A stretch of DNA of 64,000 nt from Helopsaltes ochotensis. Lineage: Eukaryota; Chordata; Aves; Passeriformes; Locustellidae. The notes under the pieces are model-generated. The model searched no databases and was not told the origin of the DNA. It saw nothing but the letters and a program-made list of their open reading frames with translations. The stretch is from NCBI GenBank assembly GCA_013400155.1, contig VXBM01000889.1:1-64000 (forward strand). The letters run 5' to 3'. Of this stretch, positions 37,673 to 51,900 are shown piece by piece. The translations under genes and the position numbers were made by a program. Position 1 is the first letter of the stretch. Every line of letters begins with the position of its first letter.

Positions 37673-39187
37673 AGCAAGCAAGGTAAGAATATTTAGAAGA
37701 AAATACATTCAGCAGTATCTGTTATTCTAACCCAATATATTCTAAAGGCTTGGAGGCCCACAGCTAATGGTGGATGTAGCCTCACACACCTAATCTTTGT
37801 AACCAAACAGATTCTTCAGAAGTCAATTCCCAGATAGCTCTTTCAAAAAAGCACAAAATAAGTATCCAATTTTATTTATTTTCATATTTTTAAAAAACCC
37901 AAACTACTGGTGCTCTGACTTGCCCTATTTACTCTAACATAAGTCTAGGTAGGGGCTCTAAATAAAAACTGTGCTTGGCCCTGTGGTGCAAAATTTTGCA
38001 TCTTTAAAACAGCATCATCCTAATTCCTGTTCAGTGAAATAATTCTGCAAATGTAAAGCAGAGATCTTATTTACTTAAAATGGAAGGAGGCAGCTCTTTT
38101 TCCCTTGCTTACCACAGATACCTTGTATCCAGAGCAGCCTCTGCACAAACTCCTTTGTCACCACAATGGCTCATGATTTTGGTGGACTGCGTGCACAGTG
38201 ACCCCCCCCTGCAGCACCACTGTCCCATGAGACAGATTAAGATTGCACCTCTTACAAGTCACTGAAGGAAGCACTGCAGTGATAGTCTAGATCCTGTTTC
38301 AAAATTTGGTATCGAAGCAAATTCTTTCACATGGTCTTTCTAGCCACCAGCAAAATATTTATGTGTTTTTTTGTACAGTTCCTGTGGACATGCTCAGTTA
38401 CCTGCTGGCTCCTAAACTCTGCCAGTATTTTTATAGGCTTCATTCTCTCTGATGCTTTGGTAGTCGTCTGAAGAGGTGTCAAGTAGCAGGTGAATAGCAG
38501 CAGGCTAGAAACGATTCTATTTGTTGTCCAAAAGACAAAGTGCCCCAGAGGAATTCACAGCAAAAGCAGATTCCAGCCTTTAATAAGGGAAAGTAAAATA
38601 GATTTGCCTTTGCCTAATCCATTCCAGCTGTGTAAAGGAAATAACACGGGCTAACCCTGCAGGGCTGTTACCTTTCCTGATTCTAGAGGAGCAGCAGGTT
38701 TCTGAAACTGAGAGTCACAGAGCACGTGTGTGATCACAGACAGTGCCTCTGCCTGCTGTTGTGCAGAAAGGCAGAGAGCACAGAAGCAAATGCTGGACTT
38801 CAAGACAGTATTCCCTGTGATTTGCTTCCTTGATGGAGGTGAGGAGAAGTTTAACAGCAGCAGAACAAGGCTGAGGGATCAGCCAGGACACAACCCAGGA
38901 CACAACATACCCATAGAGGACCTGGAGGAAATCTGCCAGGCTGCCCTGGCCCACACTTCTTAATGTGATCTTCCTCTTTAGTCTGACCACTTTAATCACT
39001 ATTAATAATTAACAGTATTCCCACAGTTGTGAGAACAAGTTGTTTCAGCAGTCAGGATTTCTATTCCCCCAACCGGCAATATTTCATTTTATCGCCTCCC
39101 TGGCTTTTTCACTTTGCCGAGCAGTAGAAACGATTTGCCTGCTGCTTGCTGTGGCTCCAGGTCCAGCTGTGAAAGCTTGCTCAGGTA
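37673..39187. other. Non-coding stretch left of the CpG block
   Basis: Contains TTTATTTATTTT near 37870, which would read as tandem AATAAA on the minus strand. No gene recognised. Confidence 0.5.
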
Positions 39188-39455
39188 GCCAGAGTGCAGG
39201 TCCTCCCTCAGGCCAGGGAAGGGCGTGGAGGGGCCCGGGCGGCGCCCCGGAGGAAGCGCCACGAGAGAAGGCGCCGCGGTGTGAGCTCCGGCACCGCGAC
39301 GGCGTCGGGGCCTCGCAGGAGCTGCCTCCGCACCACGGCCTTCAGCCCACACGGGCCTCGGGCAGCCCTCAGATGGTTTTCATACTGAAGAAGAAATCGG
39401 CGTTAGTCGGGCTGCAAAATCCACGCGCTACAGGGTGAAGCGACATTCGTCCAAA
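39188..39455. promoter_or_regulatory. Small CpG-dense block (candidate CpG island or GC-rich insert)
   Basis: I count about 28 CpG dinucleotides between 39226 and 39452 in an otherwise CpG-poor, AT-rich window. The core includes GGGCGGCGCCCCGG and CACCGCGACGGCGTCGGGGC. Such density suggests an unmethylated element: a promoter of an unannotated transcript, an enhancer, or a young GC-rich insertion. A short plus-strand frame with ATG at 39373 runs into a GTGAAG donor-like site at 39437, but no matching downstream exon was found. It is about 3.2 kb past the SHISAL1 stop codon. Confidence 0.5.
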
Positions 39456-40153
39456 TGGGGTTTGGGTGCTCCTGAGATTAATGATTTTCCTTCCCACCCT
39501 GGCACAACACTGCAAGAGCAGCCAGCAGCTTGCCTAATGGATTCCAGACCTCTTTACTTATAATAATATTATGGCTATACATGGTTCTCTTTGTCTCAAG
39601 TAAACAACAAAGTGATCCTCCATGACAAAACATCACAGGGATGGTTCTACCCACTCTCTATTATTACTTGCTTGATTTTTCCCTCTGACATACCCAATTC
39701 ATTGCCAATTCATAGCACTTAAACTAGGGTAAGGGAAGAAATGCTGAAAGAAGAATCAGTTACATCATTTTTTTAATCCAGGAAAATCTGAGAACTGCTT
39801 TACAAGCTATAGGTTAATGATGACATCCTTCTTGGGACAGTTCCTTACACTTTCAGTTCTCTGAAGAACTGAAGGGATTTGCAAGAATCACTTTCCTATT
39901 ACCATCATGTAGTGTCTTCTAAAATGGGTGTATTTTTAGCTGTGCTCAAATGAATGTAGTACAGGAAATTAACAACTTCAACAACATCTGTCATCACGAA
40001 AACTTGCAAACTGGTTTGGAAAATGTTTTTAATGTTATTTAAGTTTTTATGCCTGGGGGTATATTCATACCTGTCAGGATTAAAAGATCTATTCTGCATT
40101 TTCAAAATGCTCATCTGTACACAAGAACTGTTCTTATGGTATGATATCACCTG

Positions 40154-40180
40154 TATATATATATATATACACACACACAT
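40154..40180 (+). repeat. (TA)n(CA)n microsatellite
   Basis: A TA-alternating run passing directly into a CA-alternating run, about 27 bp, ending before ATAGTGTG. Confidence 0.9.
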
Positions 40181-42405
40181 AGTGTGTTTGTGAGGTGCTA
40201 AAGAAAAAATGCTTGTTTTCCCTACAGACAGAAAAGCTGGGATAAGTTTAGGACACATTAAAATGGCAACATAAACTAAAAATCTGATTTTTCTTTAGAC
40301 TGGAAATCTGGCGTGTTACCAAAGCAGGTGTCATAATCTAGAATAATGGAAATTCAGGTAGAAAATTTAAAACCAGTCTTTTAATAGACTCAGTAATTTT
40401 AAAAATGGAGCTGGGAGCTATAAATCCAGTAAGCGTTCACTTTTTCACTGATAGTATGGTTACATTTTGAAAAGACAGTACTGAGGTCATTCATCAAATA
40501 TAGACTGCAGCAGAAAATTAGACTCTGAAACTAAGCTGAATTTCTGTAGGGCAAAATTATCATATTTTCATCCATATAACCTGCAGATTATCTAACAGAG
40601 AAATAAATAGCCAGGCAACCCACTCCCCACTGTTTTAGCAATTGCTGTAGTACACAAATCTGTCATTTTCTGAGGGAGCTGTTTACTCAAAATCCTCTTT
40701 TGAATGCTAAACATCTTGCCTGTGATCACCAGTGCCTATTGCTATTTTTTCTGTATCCAACTCAGACTGAATCATCTGTGCTCTTGGTTCACGGGCTCCG
40801 AGTCCGAACAGTTGCAGGTTACAAGAATGAAAATATGGAAGCTGGTGTAGTGTTTTACATGCTGAAATACAGGGGATAAACAGGGTTTTGAGAAGGGAGC
40901 ATCTACTTATTTCTTCCACCGAGAAAGGAAAGAACTAGGAGGGGGAAAAAGGAACAATTTTATGGGAGCTGAGGGGATCACAAACAGCTCACTGGGGAAG
41001 AAGTGAGTGTTACTGGAGTGACTTATCAATGCTCATCTCCTGCCAACACAGGACAAGGAGCATATGGGATGTGCTCACCTGATCCTAACATACATTGTCC
41101 GCTTAACGCTTTGGGAAAAGCAAAGAAACAGAACAACGCGAGTCAGTCGTGAGAGGTGACCAGGAATCAAGCCTTCAAGAATATTGAATGGTTTCAATTT
41201 ATCATGTTAGGGCAGACTAGTAGTACATAAATTTGCAGATGCAGTCATTTTTGTACATGTACACACACGTATTAAGCCAGGATACCATTACTGTACTACA
41301 AATGTAGTTCTTAACATACACGGCAATTTTAACTGGAGCCTGGGAAATCAATGTTCAAAAAAGCTGGAAGAAGTAGAGGAAGGAAGAAGGGAAGAGGAAA
41401 TGAAAAGAAGAGCGCTCACAAGAAAGCACAAGCAATTCTCTCTCTTAAGTACCAGCCTCAGACTCTTCTGTTTGAGCAAGTGCTGCTGGAATGGTCCTTA
41501 AGTCTGATCTGCACTGGATACATCCAGTACTGGCTCCAGTGCCAAGCAACCTCCTCTATCACTGAATTAACCATCACTTCTTTCCCTAGTGCAACAGATC
41601 TTCAGCTCTATTTGCTCTAGATTTACACTTAAAAGTAAGGGGCAAATGAGGAAATCATAAGACCATCCCTGATATCATCCCATCTGCAACACAGCTATAC
41701 CCGAAGGTTTCAGACCAACATCAGTGCTGAGGCTTCATGCGCTCCACAGCTCCAGGACTGCTGTCATCTTTTTCACCCTGCACATTCTTAGTTCCCTTTA
41801 CTTTGCCAAAACTCAACACACAGCCTTCTGGAACTCTTCTAAAATACACTGGTGACTCGGTACTCTCTCTGCATCCTTCCAAATCCTAATGTTTTCTTGC
41901 CAAGGAAAAAAGTCCTTGCCTTTCTTGACATCTTTTGCAGAGAAATATTTTACTCAGCTCTCTCCCTTTGCTTTCATTTTCTTTGCAAAACTAGTCCAAA
42001 ATAATTCAACATCACTTTGTCCTATGGCTATCTGTGTTTAATTTTTTCTGTTTATAGTGCAAATTCTGCTTGTTCCTATATCTGTCTCCCTTTTGGTGTG
42101 AGGGGTTTTTTTGGAGGTTTTGTCTTGGTTTCATAGCATTTAACCTTACAGTAGCCTACTTGTGTCACTCTGTCAAATGAGATCAAGCAAAGCTTTTTTG
42201 GCTGTGCTTATAAAAAACTAACCTGGTTTTTACTCTGTTTCTGTGTCTCATGCCACAAATAGAGAGGATTTGAGACATCTCACGTTGAAGCTATTCCAAC
42301 AACACTATTTATACAGTCTTTTAGAAACAGAGCAACAGATACATAGCAATTAGTCTTTGAGACCAGACTAAAACTACTTTTATAATGGTTGATGCAGATT
42401 TGTAG

Positions 42406-42411
42406 TTTATT
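42406..42411 (-). terminator. Candidate poly(A) signal (AATAAA) for SHISAL1
   Basis: TTTATT on the plus strand reads AATAAA on the minus strand, about 262 nt past the stop codon. It is the first canonical signal I found downstream of the stop. Mammalian SHISAL1 has a much longer 3' UTR, so a distal site is quite likely and this one may be unused. Confidence 0.3.
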
Positions 42412-42672
42412 TGCATGACACAGTAGTAAAACTGTTCAGCACTGAAAGATGGCAGCACCTGTTTCTCCAAGAAAAGGATTAAAAGATGACTTGATATATT
42501 CCAGAGTAAGACATTACTCCTAAGCAGTAATTCGATAAGACAGGTCATGGTATAAATAATTATGTGCTAGAAATGGTGCTGTTCAGCCTGAATCCACGGG
42601 CACTTCCAAATACAGGTGATTGTTCCCACTCCAAAACAGCAAGAGAATATATCTCAGTATGGCTTAGCTTAC

Positions 42673-42994
42673 TTACCAGGCAGATGTACTCTGAAAAGAC
42701 ACCAGGGGTGGGCTTAAAGCATCTCCTTTTAAAGTGTGTACTGTCTGTGATGTTTGAGGCTGGGGCTGAGTTTGAGGCTGTGTCTCTGGCTGAGGCTGTG
42801 TCTGTCTTGGGTCCTGAGCAGGGTTAATCCATCGGCTTTGTCCCTGTGTCATCCACTTTCCCTGGATTCCCCAGCGGGCCAGGTAGAATTTGCAAATATC
42901 ATAGTTCATTGAAGAGTAATATAAAAGGTCCAGTATCAGTAAGATCACCACAAAAAAGCCATAGATCCACACTCCTAACAGCGCGCTGTAGTTG
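42673..42994 (-). CDS. SHISAL1: SHISAL1 coding exon 3 (membrane segment, cytoplasmic tail, stop)
   Basis: The acceptor TTTCACAG precedes the C that completes residue Asn94. The exon encodes N95-Y-S-A-L-L-G, the membrane segment (WIYGFFVVILLILDLLYYSS), the juxtamembrane NYDICKFYLARWGIQG block, and the tail. The tail ends at TAA (42675-42673). The tail contains a Q/P/T repeat, then the conserved-looking VHTLKGDA and SPPLVSFQS elements. Confidence 0.97.
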
Positions 42995-45900
42995 CTGTGA
43001 AAGGAAGAAAAGGGACAACAAAGAAAGTCACCTCTCAGCAGTGGTCACTGTGTTAGCTCATCAAGGTGGTTTGTTTCGTTAATTCTATATAGATGGCTGA
43101 AACAAAACACTGTTCTAAAGCACATGTCTTTAAAAATGAGCTATTTTTTCATTATGAATACTGCTATAGGCATGATTTTTAGAAACTAAAGCCGCCTCTC
43201 TTACAAAAATGTTTGTCCTTCTCATCTGTGCATAGGCTTTTCAGAGCAGCTGCTGAAGACCTCTTAATATGGCTGGTAATAAAATTTAGGAAGGAAGAAC
43301 ATTGACAAAATCAATGCACTTCACAGGAAGGAAAATATGCACTACATTGAGATATATATGTTGGTGTAGTTATGATGTGTATATATAGATAAAGGCCATG
43401 GGAATTATATGGTGCAGAGAGCTGTAAAGCTGTGACAGATGACTAAAGATATTAAAAGAAAGGGGGGAAAAACAGGAGGAAAAAGTGTAAGGGGTCAAGA
43501 ATTTGGAGATCAAAAAGGGGAAGAAGTGCTAATGCCCTGCTGGAGATGAAGTATTATTAAAAGAAAAATGACTGTCAGGTGTAAATGTAGTTTGGATTGG
43601 AAACTGTGTGAGTGGGGAGGATGAGATCAGAACTGAGATGGAAAGAAATGTATAAAAATGAGATTGTTAGGTAGAAAGCAAAAAAAGAGGCTGATCTAGA
43701 CCCATGAGCTAACGTGGCAGTACATGTACTGGAGACTGTAAAACCAAGAGGAAGCTGAAGGAAGTTAGCAAAAAAAATCATTGGGAAGGCAGTCTCAGAG
43801 AAAACTTATATCAAAGTCATAGGTGGGCAACCCACATCTACATGGAGCTGAACTCAAAACTGAACACACACCCATCCATGCTCTCCTTTTACAGCCAGTC
43901 AGAGAAAGCTGGGGGAAATCATATTTTATCAGGACATTGATCAAAATGGAAGTGCTGCAAGAAGAAAAAAAGGATGAGAAGACATATTATACATGCAAGC
44001 CAGAAGGATATTTTGGTATTTTAAAAACATGTCCCCCAGCCCTTCTGGATCAAAAGATTTCAAGTCTCTGCTTTGAACTTGCATTTCTATTTAAACTATT
44101 GTATGACTCTTCCATTTTATACTTTTAAAAAAATCAGTATTTGAAACAAGCAATCAGAATTTTACTTTCTATATTGCTGTTTGCCAGCACTTCAAGAGAC
44201 TGATCGTTCCCTTCAGGGAATGATTTTTCCTCTACATGGCTATAATGCCCTTAGATTGAATGAGGTTCAATTTCAAATAATTAAGTAACAAGAGGAAGGT
44301 CTGAGCTGTTAATGGCTCCCTTCCTGTATAACTTAAGGACTACACAAGCCTAGAATTAAAATCAAAAGGAAAGAAATCAGAAAATTTCCAGGAGGATTAG
44401 AAGAAGCAAAATTTAATGTTCTGAAACCCTTAACTCCAGAGTCTTTGCCTCTGCTAAAGATTTACACATGCAAGCCTAACTTCACACAACAGAGAGTAGA
44501 CCTTAGTAATGCATTAAAATCTGCAGTTCAGGCCCTTGAAAGTAGAACAGGATCTGGTTAATCCAGGCTTCTCAGCAGTTCTGCTCTTGACTTACAGTAG
44601 ATTTAGTCATACTGGGGGTAAATTCTTCTATTTTCTGTTATTATAAATAAAAGGCAAGAGAAGGCTGGAAAAGTCAGAATGAAATGCGCATGGACAAATC
44701 CCATTCCTGCTCATCATTAATGCCAACAGGATCCATTTTGCATACAGGAGAGCTGTATTTGACCAACACTATGAAAACATATTTGTTTGTTTTGGCAAAA
44801 ATGTGAGAGGCAAAAACATTCCTTGTAGTTGACTCAAAAGAATTTGTTTGTATTTTAAGTATTTCAGTTCATCCACCAAAATTTTGATTAGTGAAAATTA
44901 GAGCTACTTTGAGTGTTCCAATTTAAAGTAGCACTTTACAAATCCTGCCAATATGTGAGTTATTCATTTGCTCCTCCTAAAAAAAAAATCTGTTTCTCAC
45001 AAGTACAAAAAATGAAAGGCTGCTTTATATCAATTAACAGACAATGGGACAACAGCACTATCAAAAATAGTAAGTCGTGTGTTTAGTACACAGAAGGATA
45101 TTCCATATCCATCCGTTGATATCTTCTGCTTCTCCAGCTATTAAGGTAGTAGAAAATGTAAATTTTCCTGATGGCTACTAATTAAAATTAAAACTGCCCT
45201 GCAAATCAAGATGTCCTCATTAGAAAATAAACAATCTTATTTACACAGAATAACAGTAAGACCAGAAACACAGAAGAGAACTCTGAATCCAGAAACGTCT
45301 AGGACTTGCTCTCATTTCACTGACCTGAATGATTTAATTGTCAAAGTTTATTTTTGCAATCTGGTTTTCCTCTTCTTTTGGGCAGAAGTTCAATTTTTAC
45401 TAAAACTAAAGTGTGAACAGATTCCAAGTTTGCTGGGATTCAAATGATAGGTTTTGTTCCATTACAGGGTGTATCAAGTTGCATCCATCTCATTCATTCA
45501 CTTTTTGAGACAGATAACAAGCTGATTATGACTATCCTATATCTTTTTTAGTAGATTTTCTTGGGTTTTATGTGCAGCACATGAACAAAAAATAACTCGT
45601 TTGGGAATTCAGGTCTGAAAAAAACAACAAATCTAAACAATTGCAGGCCGAAATCTACAGCTGCAGAGTTTAAATGTGGGCAGACGGTCATGGAAATGGT
45701 TCTACTTAAAAGGGGCTGTTCCTTGGAGCAGTAACAATAAGGGTTGCCCCTAGGAAATGCAAGGTTACATCCTTGCTATTGAGGAAACCAGTGCAGTTTC
45801 TGCATCTACGCTTTAAATGAGATTTTCCCCCCTATTTTTCTTTTATAATTATCTCCAGGCCTTTGTTCAATCCTGAGTTTTCCTGAGGAATCTGTTACTG

Positions 45901-48900
45901 TTACCTGAGAGATATTCCCTGTCAAATTACGTATTTTTGCAACACTTGGTAGTGGGATTGATGAATTTTTTTTTTTTCCTTTCTTGTAAAGATGACTCTC
46001 GGAGTGCTTTTTAAACAAACACCACTTCTGCAGGGGATACTCAGTACCTGGAGAAAGATGGTGCTGTTCTGTTCTCACATTGCTTTGGGTGCCAGTGTCG
46101 GAATGAGGTGTGCAAAACCAATTCCACTCTGACAAACTGGACTAGGAGATAAGGAAAAAACATGGATACGCTACAGACTGCCAGAACACTGCTCCAGTAT
46201 CAAATTAAGGACCCTCATCATAGCAGTACTACTGATAATCCACCAAAATATACACAACAGAAAACCTGACTGTGAAAACTAGGCAAACTAGATTCAAGTG
46301 GATATTATTTTTAAGAATAGTTAAACAATTTCTTAGATGGTTCTAAGGGAAAATACTTTGGATTACAGAGCATTTCTTGTCTGTTAGACATCATTTGTAT
46401 TTCTATATTTAATACTTAATGAATTATTCACATTCAAAAACATTACAGACTGATTAATCTACATGGTTGCAAAGATGAAATACTCCGATATTTTGCTCTT
46501 ATAAAAACATATAAATATTGTGTTACAGTAATGGAAAAATGTAAATAAATGTGGCGATAGTTGCATTGTGGGACTGGTGAAGACAAATGTGCCTTTTGAG
46601 TTGTGCCATATCAAAGAAGTCACAAGTCACTTCATTAACTTTTCCCCTCAACTGTATTATAAAACAACAACTTTGTTTTGGTGATCACAAGAATGGCTAA
46701 GGGGAAAAATAAACCAAATAATAATATTGAAATACACCAAGCAATAATATGAATCACTCTTCCCTGAAAACTATAATCCATTTTTTTTCAGTTCACTGCT
46801 ATTCCCATATCTTAAATTATTCTCTCTTGCCACACTACAATAGGTTTCATCTGATTTTTTTTTCAGTGGTGTGTGAAATTAGATCTAAACGAAGAGCTGA
46901 CTTTGTCACTGAAACTGAAGCCTGGATGCATTAAAATCCAAATTATTATGTACGATAAAGTCAGAGTATGAAGTAAGAAGCTTTTTGCAATGTTTTTAAT
47001 GCAGGCATGTAGGGTTCACTTCTGTCTGCTCCTTCTAAAAATACCAGGAAGTTTTCTACCAATGTCACTGAGCTCAGGGTGAGGAGATCTCTCTCCTGTC
47101 TGTCTCGCTCCATGGGTGGAGTTCTACGTAGGAAGCAGCATCTCTTCATTTCCCTGGTCCTGACAGATTTATCAGAAGTGATGTCTGAGGAACAAGGCAA
47201 TAGCAGCTCCATTCCTGCACTTCTCTACACTACACCTCCAGAGGCTTTTTACTGTATCCAGTATGATGTCACATACCTTTGCAAAAGTTCACACACACAT
47301 CCCTAGGAAATCCTGCACTGGTAAATAGTCCACAGGTGGTTCTCAAACACAAACCTTACCAACAAAAACTACACAGGTACCTCTTTCTCCACCACAGTTA
47401 AATAAGGTGACTTCTAAAAAAAAGTTCTACATGAAAACTAATGTAATACCTTTTGCTCTAAAAATTTTTATCAAAATGAATGCTGTAGTTCTTAGAATAC
47501 CAAACTCTTTTTTCCGAACTGCTCTCGTACACAACAGCCCTGTGATATGAAGATCCCTGGATTTATTTCCCTGGGGGTGTGTGCAGATGTGAGTGGGCAA
47601 ACAATGCTGGGGGCAGAGAAATGCTCTGTATCCCAGATTGCATCTTTTGCAATCAGCCTGGACCTATTCCTCTGCCTCGGAAAAGGGCTGGCTGCCCTCT
47701 ACATTCCAGGTTGCCGGTGAAAGGAAGGGCAGAAGAGCCTTACCTGAGTAAGCTCTGGCCATGACTACATGGAGTAGCTGCTGAGACACTGCGAAAAGCC
47801 TGAAGCACTGGCTTTGTGCTTGTCTGAACAGCCTTTGATGGCAACATCCCAACCTCTGTGAGGCAGGGAGGTCAGCAGTGCTGGTGCAGGGTTTATAGAA
47901 CAGCAGAAATAAAATTAATTTGCTGCGTGCAGGACAAAGATCTGGGAAAGCGTGGGGGGAAAAAGCCTCACGAGCCCATCCTTGAGACTCATTTTACTGC
48001 TCTAAGTGTGCAGAAGCTTCTGGCTCTGTCTGTGACTAACTGCAGAGCCCTTCTGTTCTGAGAGTCCTGTGGGATCTCTCTGACATCCAGGGCTGCTGAG
48101 GGAACAGGGCCACCCCAGTACACAAAGGGGCAGCACACCCTGGTATTTTAGCATGTGTAGAGCACACATTGTGGGAGCACTGGGGCTATAAACTCTACCA
48201 GGTTGCCTGGAACTATTTATGTTGCCAGATTTGGGGAGCCCCAGGTGAAAGTTGCTGGATTGTCTGGGCTGCACAAAGGGTGGAGAAAGTGGATGGTCTT
48301 TAACGGGCTTGGTACTACAGTATCTTCCCAGTGTTCTGTGTGAGCTGTTCTCATGATCCCAGATGCACTACAAAGCCAAGGCAAGGAAATTTTTCACATG
48401 AAGGATGTAACTGGACATGAAGTAACACAACAGTATAGATCCACATTGATTTAAAGGTATCTTATATGGGTAGAGTCTATTTTTGTCTGTCTTTGCAGGT
48501 GATTGACACTTTAACAACCAGCAAATTTAGAGAATGCAACTTTTACGTCCATGCAAGACTGAAATTTCTCTGGGCAGGTCTGTGTGAGGAGTGGTTGTTA
48601 CGGAAGGCAATGCTTTGCTGACTCCGTGAGCTGAGCACAGCTGCACACAGTGAGTTAGACCAGCCAGCATCAGTATTCCAGCACCATCATCTCCCAACAG
48701 CCCTGCACCTGCTCCCAGTGGGATGATACAACACACCAATTGACTGCCACCACAGAAAACACCAAAATCCTGTTGTAAACAGAAATCCGTACACTGCGAT
48801 TCCACCTGTCTTTAACCTGCCCCTTCCTTATCCTGGAGGGACTGAATACCAGGATAAAATGGCAGAGAAAGCAGACTGATCAGAATTCGATCTTGGGGAT

Positions 48901-51900
48901 TACACCAAGGGAAATCACAGCAGATTAGTGTGGCCAGAATGTCAATACTAAATAGGAAACTGACCCCAAGGGAAGATTTTGTTCCTGTAAATAGGTATTC
49001 AGTAACCAAGATCTACTTGCTACTTCCAACTTCCTTATAAATAAAAATAATACTGACATTTATTTTGGGGGACAACCCTCAGCAGAACATGGAAGTATCC
49101 CAGGTAACAGGCAAGGAGGCCACACAACGTTGGTATGAAAGCAAATACATTCTGTTCCCCAAGGCTAGTGATTTGTTACAAGAGATTAAGATTCAAAACC
49201 ATCAGGGCATTTGGGTTGATACGGAAAATGTCAGCTCACTCCCTCTCTCACCTACGAACAGCTGTGGGGTTTATTTTTACTGATGCACATTTAAACAGAG
49301 TTTGGATCAAATTAGGGTCAGGGAAAAGACTTTTCTAACTTTTATATGTAACTTTTTATTTGTCACATTTATATGCAACTTTTACTCTCCTTGCAATGTT
49401 TACAGCCCACATCAAAGCAAAGAAAGCAAAGCTGAAATATTCTTTCTTTTAGGAGCTCTGCAACAACAAAAAACCTTTTAGTAATGGTTTTATGTATATG
49501 CAATTATTCTAATTGCTTCCATCATTAAGTGCACCTCAGACTCTGTTATTAGACCAGGAAGAGTTTGGTGAAGAGTACTTTGAAACTCATTTACTTACTT
49601 ATGCATATATCCATCTGCATTCCCTGTTAGGTTCATCTGCATAACAGTCTGAAATTCTGTCTCATTGCAGCAATATTTAAACACTGTGTTGTTATGGTGA
49701 CAGCAAAAGATGTAAGATTTATTGTCAGAAAGACGGGGGCAGTGAAAACCAAAGTGGTAGCGACCTTTGTAGTCCGTGTATGGCTCGCAGACCCGAAAAT
49801 GCGCGGACAACACTGGAAAACAAAAACAACATTGGCTTTGTCAGTCACTTCTGTTATCTGCATGTTAGCAACCCTCATTTTTCAAGGCTCAACAATTGTT
49901 AGTTGATTTCTGAAAAGCATGAGTACTTCAGAACTTTCAACGTTTCAACCTGAAGGTAACAACATTCAGACTTCTGTTGTATTTTCAATTTTGTTGTTTC
50001 TATGTTTCTAATTACCATTGTTTGTTTTAATGGAAGGGAAGAAACGCCCTCCACATTAAGAGGCACAAAAGTATTTAGGGAAATGTTTTCATACCACTGT
50101 TCTAAATATAGGGATATCCATAACACACAACAATGTTCATGTTTGATTCTTCTGGGACGACTTAATAAAAACAAAAACTCTATGCAATAAAATAAAGTCT
50201 ACTGCAATAAAAGTTTGATGGCACTTGGTTTGCTATTCCTTATTTCTTTTCTTCTTCTCTAAAAGTCAATCTTTGATAAAGGAATATTCTATCAGAAATA
50301 GTCATTACAAACAGCGTAACAAATCTGAACAACTCTGAATTTGCAAAGAGAACTAATAAAATACAAGCGTTCCTGGGAGTTCTTACATTTCTTCTTTAAC
50401 AAGTTCTCATGTAGAGTGTTTATTACAGCTCTGAGAACATTTTTCTTTTTTACAGTCATGTGTCACGCTGATTTCACCATCACTTTTACTGGGGAGGAAA
50501 AAAGAAGCTGTCCACAGATACCCTTTTATCGTCTTAGTTCCCCATAGCTTTTCAATCGTGCAGAGGGGCGGGATAGAGATCCCTTCCAAAATGGTCATGA
50601 GCAACCATATGCAGTTCCTGAAAGACTTTCAGGAGCCAAAATTTGATTCCACATTCACAGTTTGTGTTACAGTAAGCCTTACAGCATCATTTAAGAGTAC
50701 AGGTACCCCACAGACACCCCAAAGGGCCTAAACTCTGAGGCAAATCAAATGTGGAAGCGGAGTCTGAATCCTCTTAGCAGTGAAATGTTTCTCCTTTGGA
50801 GAACTGAGGCTCAGCAATGCTGTGGGCAGCTGCAGTTCATAAGGTTACACCAATTAATAAATGATATATTCACTCTGGACTGACAGAATTAACCCTTGTA
50901 ATTTGGTGCATAAGTTCTCTGTCAGTTTACCAGTACAAGAGGTTACATGGATATAATGACTTGCACGGATTTAGCTGAACTGCACTGCACCCCCGTGCCC
51001 AGAACCCCTGTTGATCTGCAATTGCATCTGTGCACCTTACCTGTCTAATGCTCATTTTTTTCTACTTTGTTTAAAAAAAAGCCTGTTCCTAACCCTTTTG
51101 TTTGTCAATTTTACAAAGTACATTAATTTCAAGACAAATTTTAAGGATTGTGACAGTGGAGATCATTTTATTTGTGTGTAGAGAGGGGGAGCCTACAACA
51201 AAAAACAGACTACTAAACTAACAACAAGGTAATCTTGTACTGCAGTCTGAGCCAAGAAAGCCCACTCTAAATATTTATGTATGCACACACATACCTGGCA
51301 TCATTACTTGCATGAAAGAAGAAATAATTTTTGCAGATTGATTCAGTCAGGAACTGAAAGTGCTGGAAGAAAGCCATTTCTAAAGGAATACAGATACTGA
51401 GAAAACTGATTACCTACCTGTTCTTGCCCTACTTGGGAAAAAAAAAAGGTGTTCCAAATGTGAGGATGCTATCATCAGTAAAGAAACTTTCTTTACGCTT
51501 AGGTTTTCAACACCCTCTGTAACTCTTGTAACAAATCTGCACGTTCAAATTCTGTCACAAAATCCACACAGCATGTAATTGCACAGGAATGAGTTTGTTT
51601 GAACGAGCACTTTGCTGCACCCCTTCTTAATTAACACAGCCATAACAAAAGTGTGCCAGGATAGATTATATTTTGAAAAACCTCAGTGTTTGCATCTCAT
51701 GCAAATCCTCTGCTCGGGCACAGCCACCTGTTGCCCAGAACCGTGTCCAAATGCCTTTTGAGCATCTCCAAGGACAGAGACTCCACATCCTCCACAAGCA
51801 GCCTGTGGCAGTGCTCAGTCCCTCCCCCCTTGCAGTGAAAAAGCATTTCTGGACGTTTGGAGGGAGCCTTCTGGGTTGCAGTTTGTGCCCATGGCCTCTG

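Larger units (their letters stand above)
39456..42672 (-). other. Downstream flank of SHISAL1, 3' UTR of unknown length
   Basis: The part next to the stop codon must be 3' UTR. Its end cannot be fixed from sequence alone. The stretch is AT-rich, has no credible coding frame and includes a short TA/CA microsatellite at 40154-40180. I see no other gene. Confidence 0.5.

Noticed and set aside
42406..42411. Treating the first AATAAA as the definite end of SHISAL1.
   Set aside because: Other vertebrates use a far longer 3' UTR, so this is kept only as a low-confidence candidate.
1..42672. Exons of PARVG, which lies tail-to-tail with SHISAL1 in mammals.
   Set aside because: Looked for calponin-homology-like coding segments on the plus strand and found none. 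The gene is probably left of the window, or its exons are too short for me to spot.
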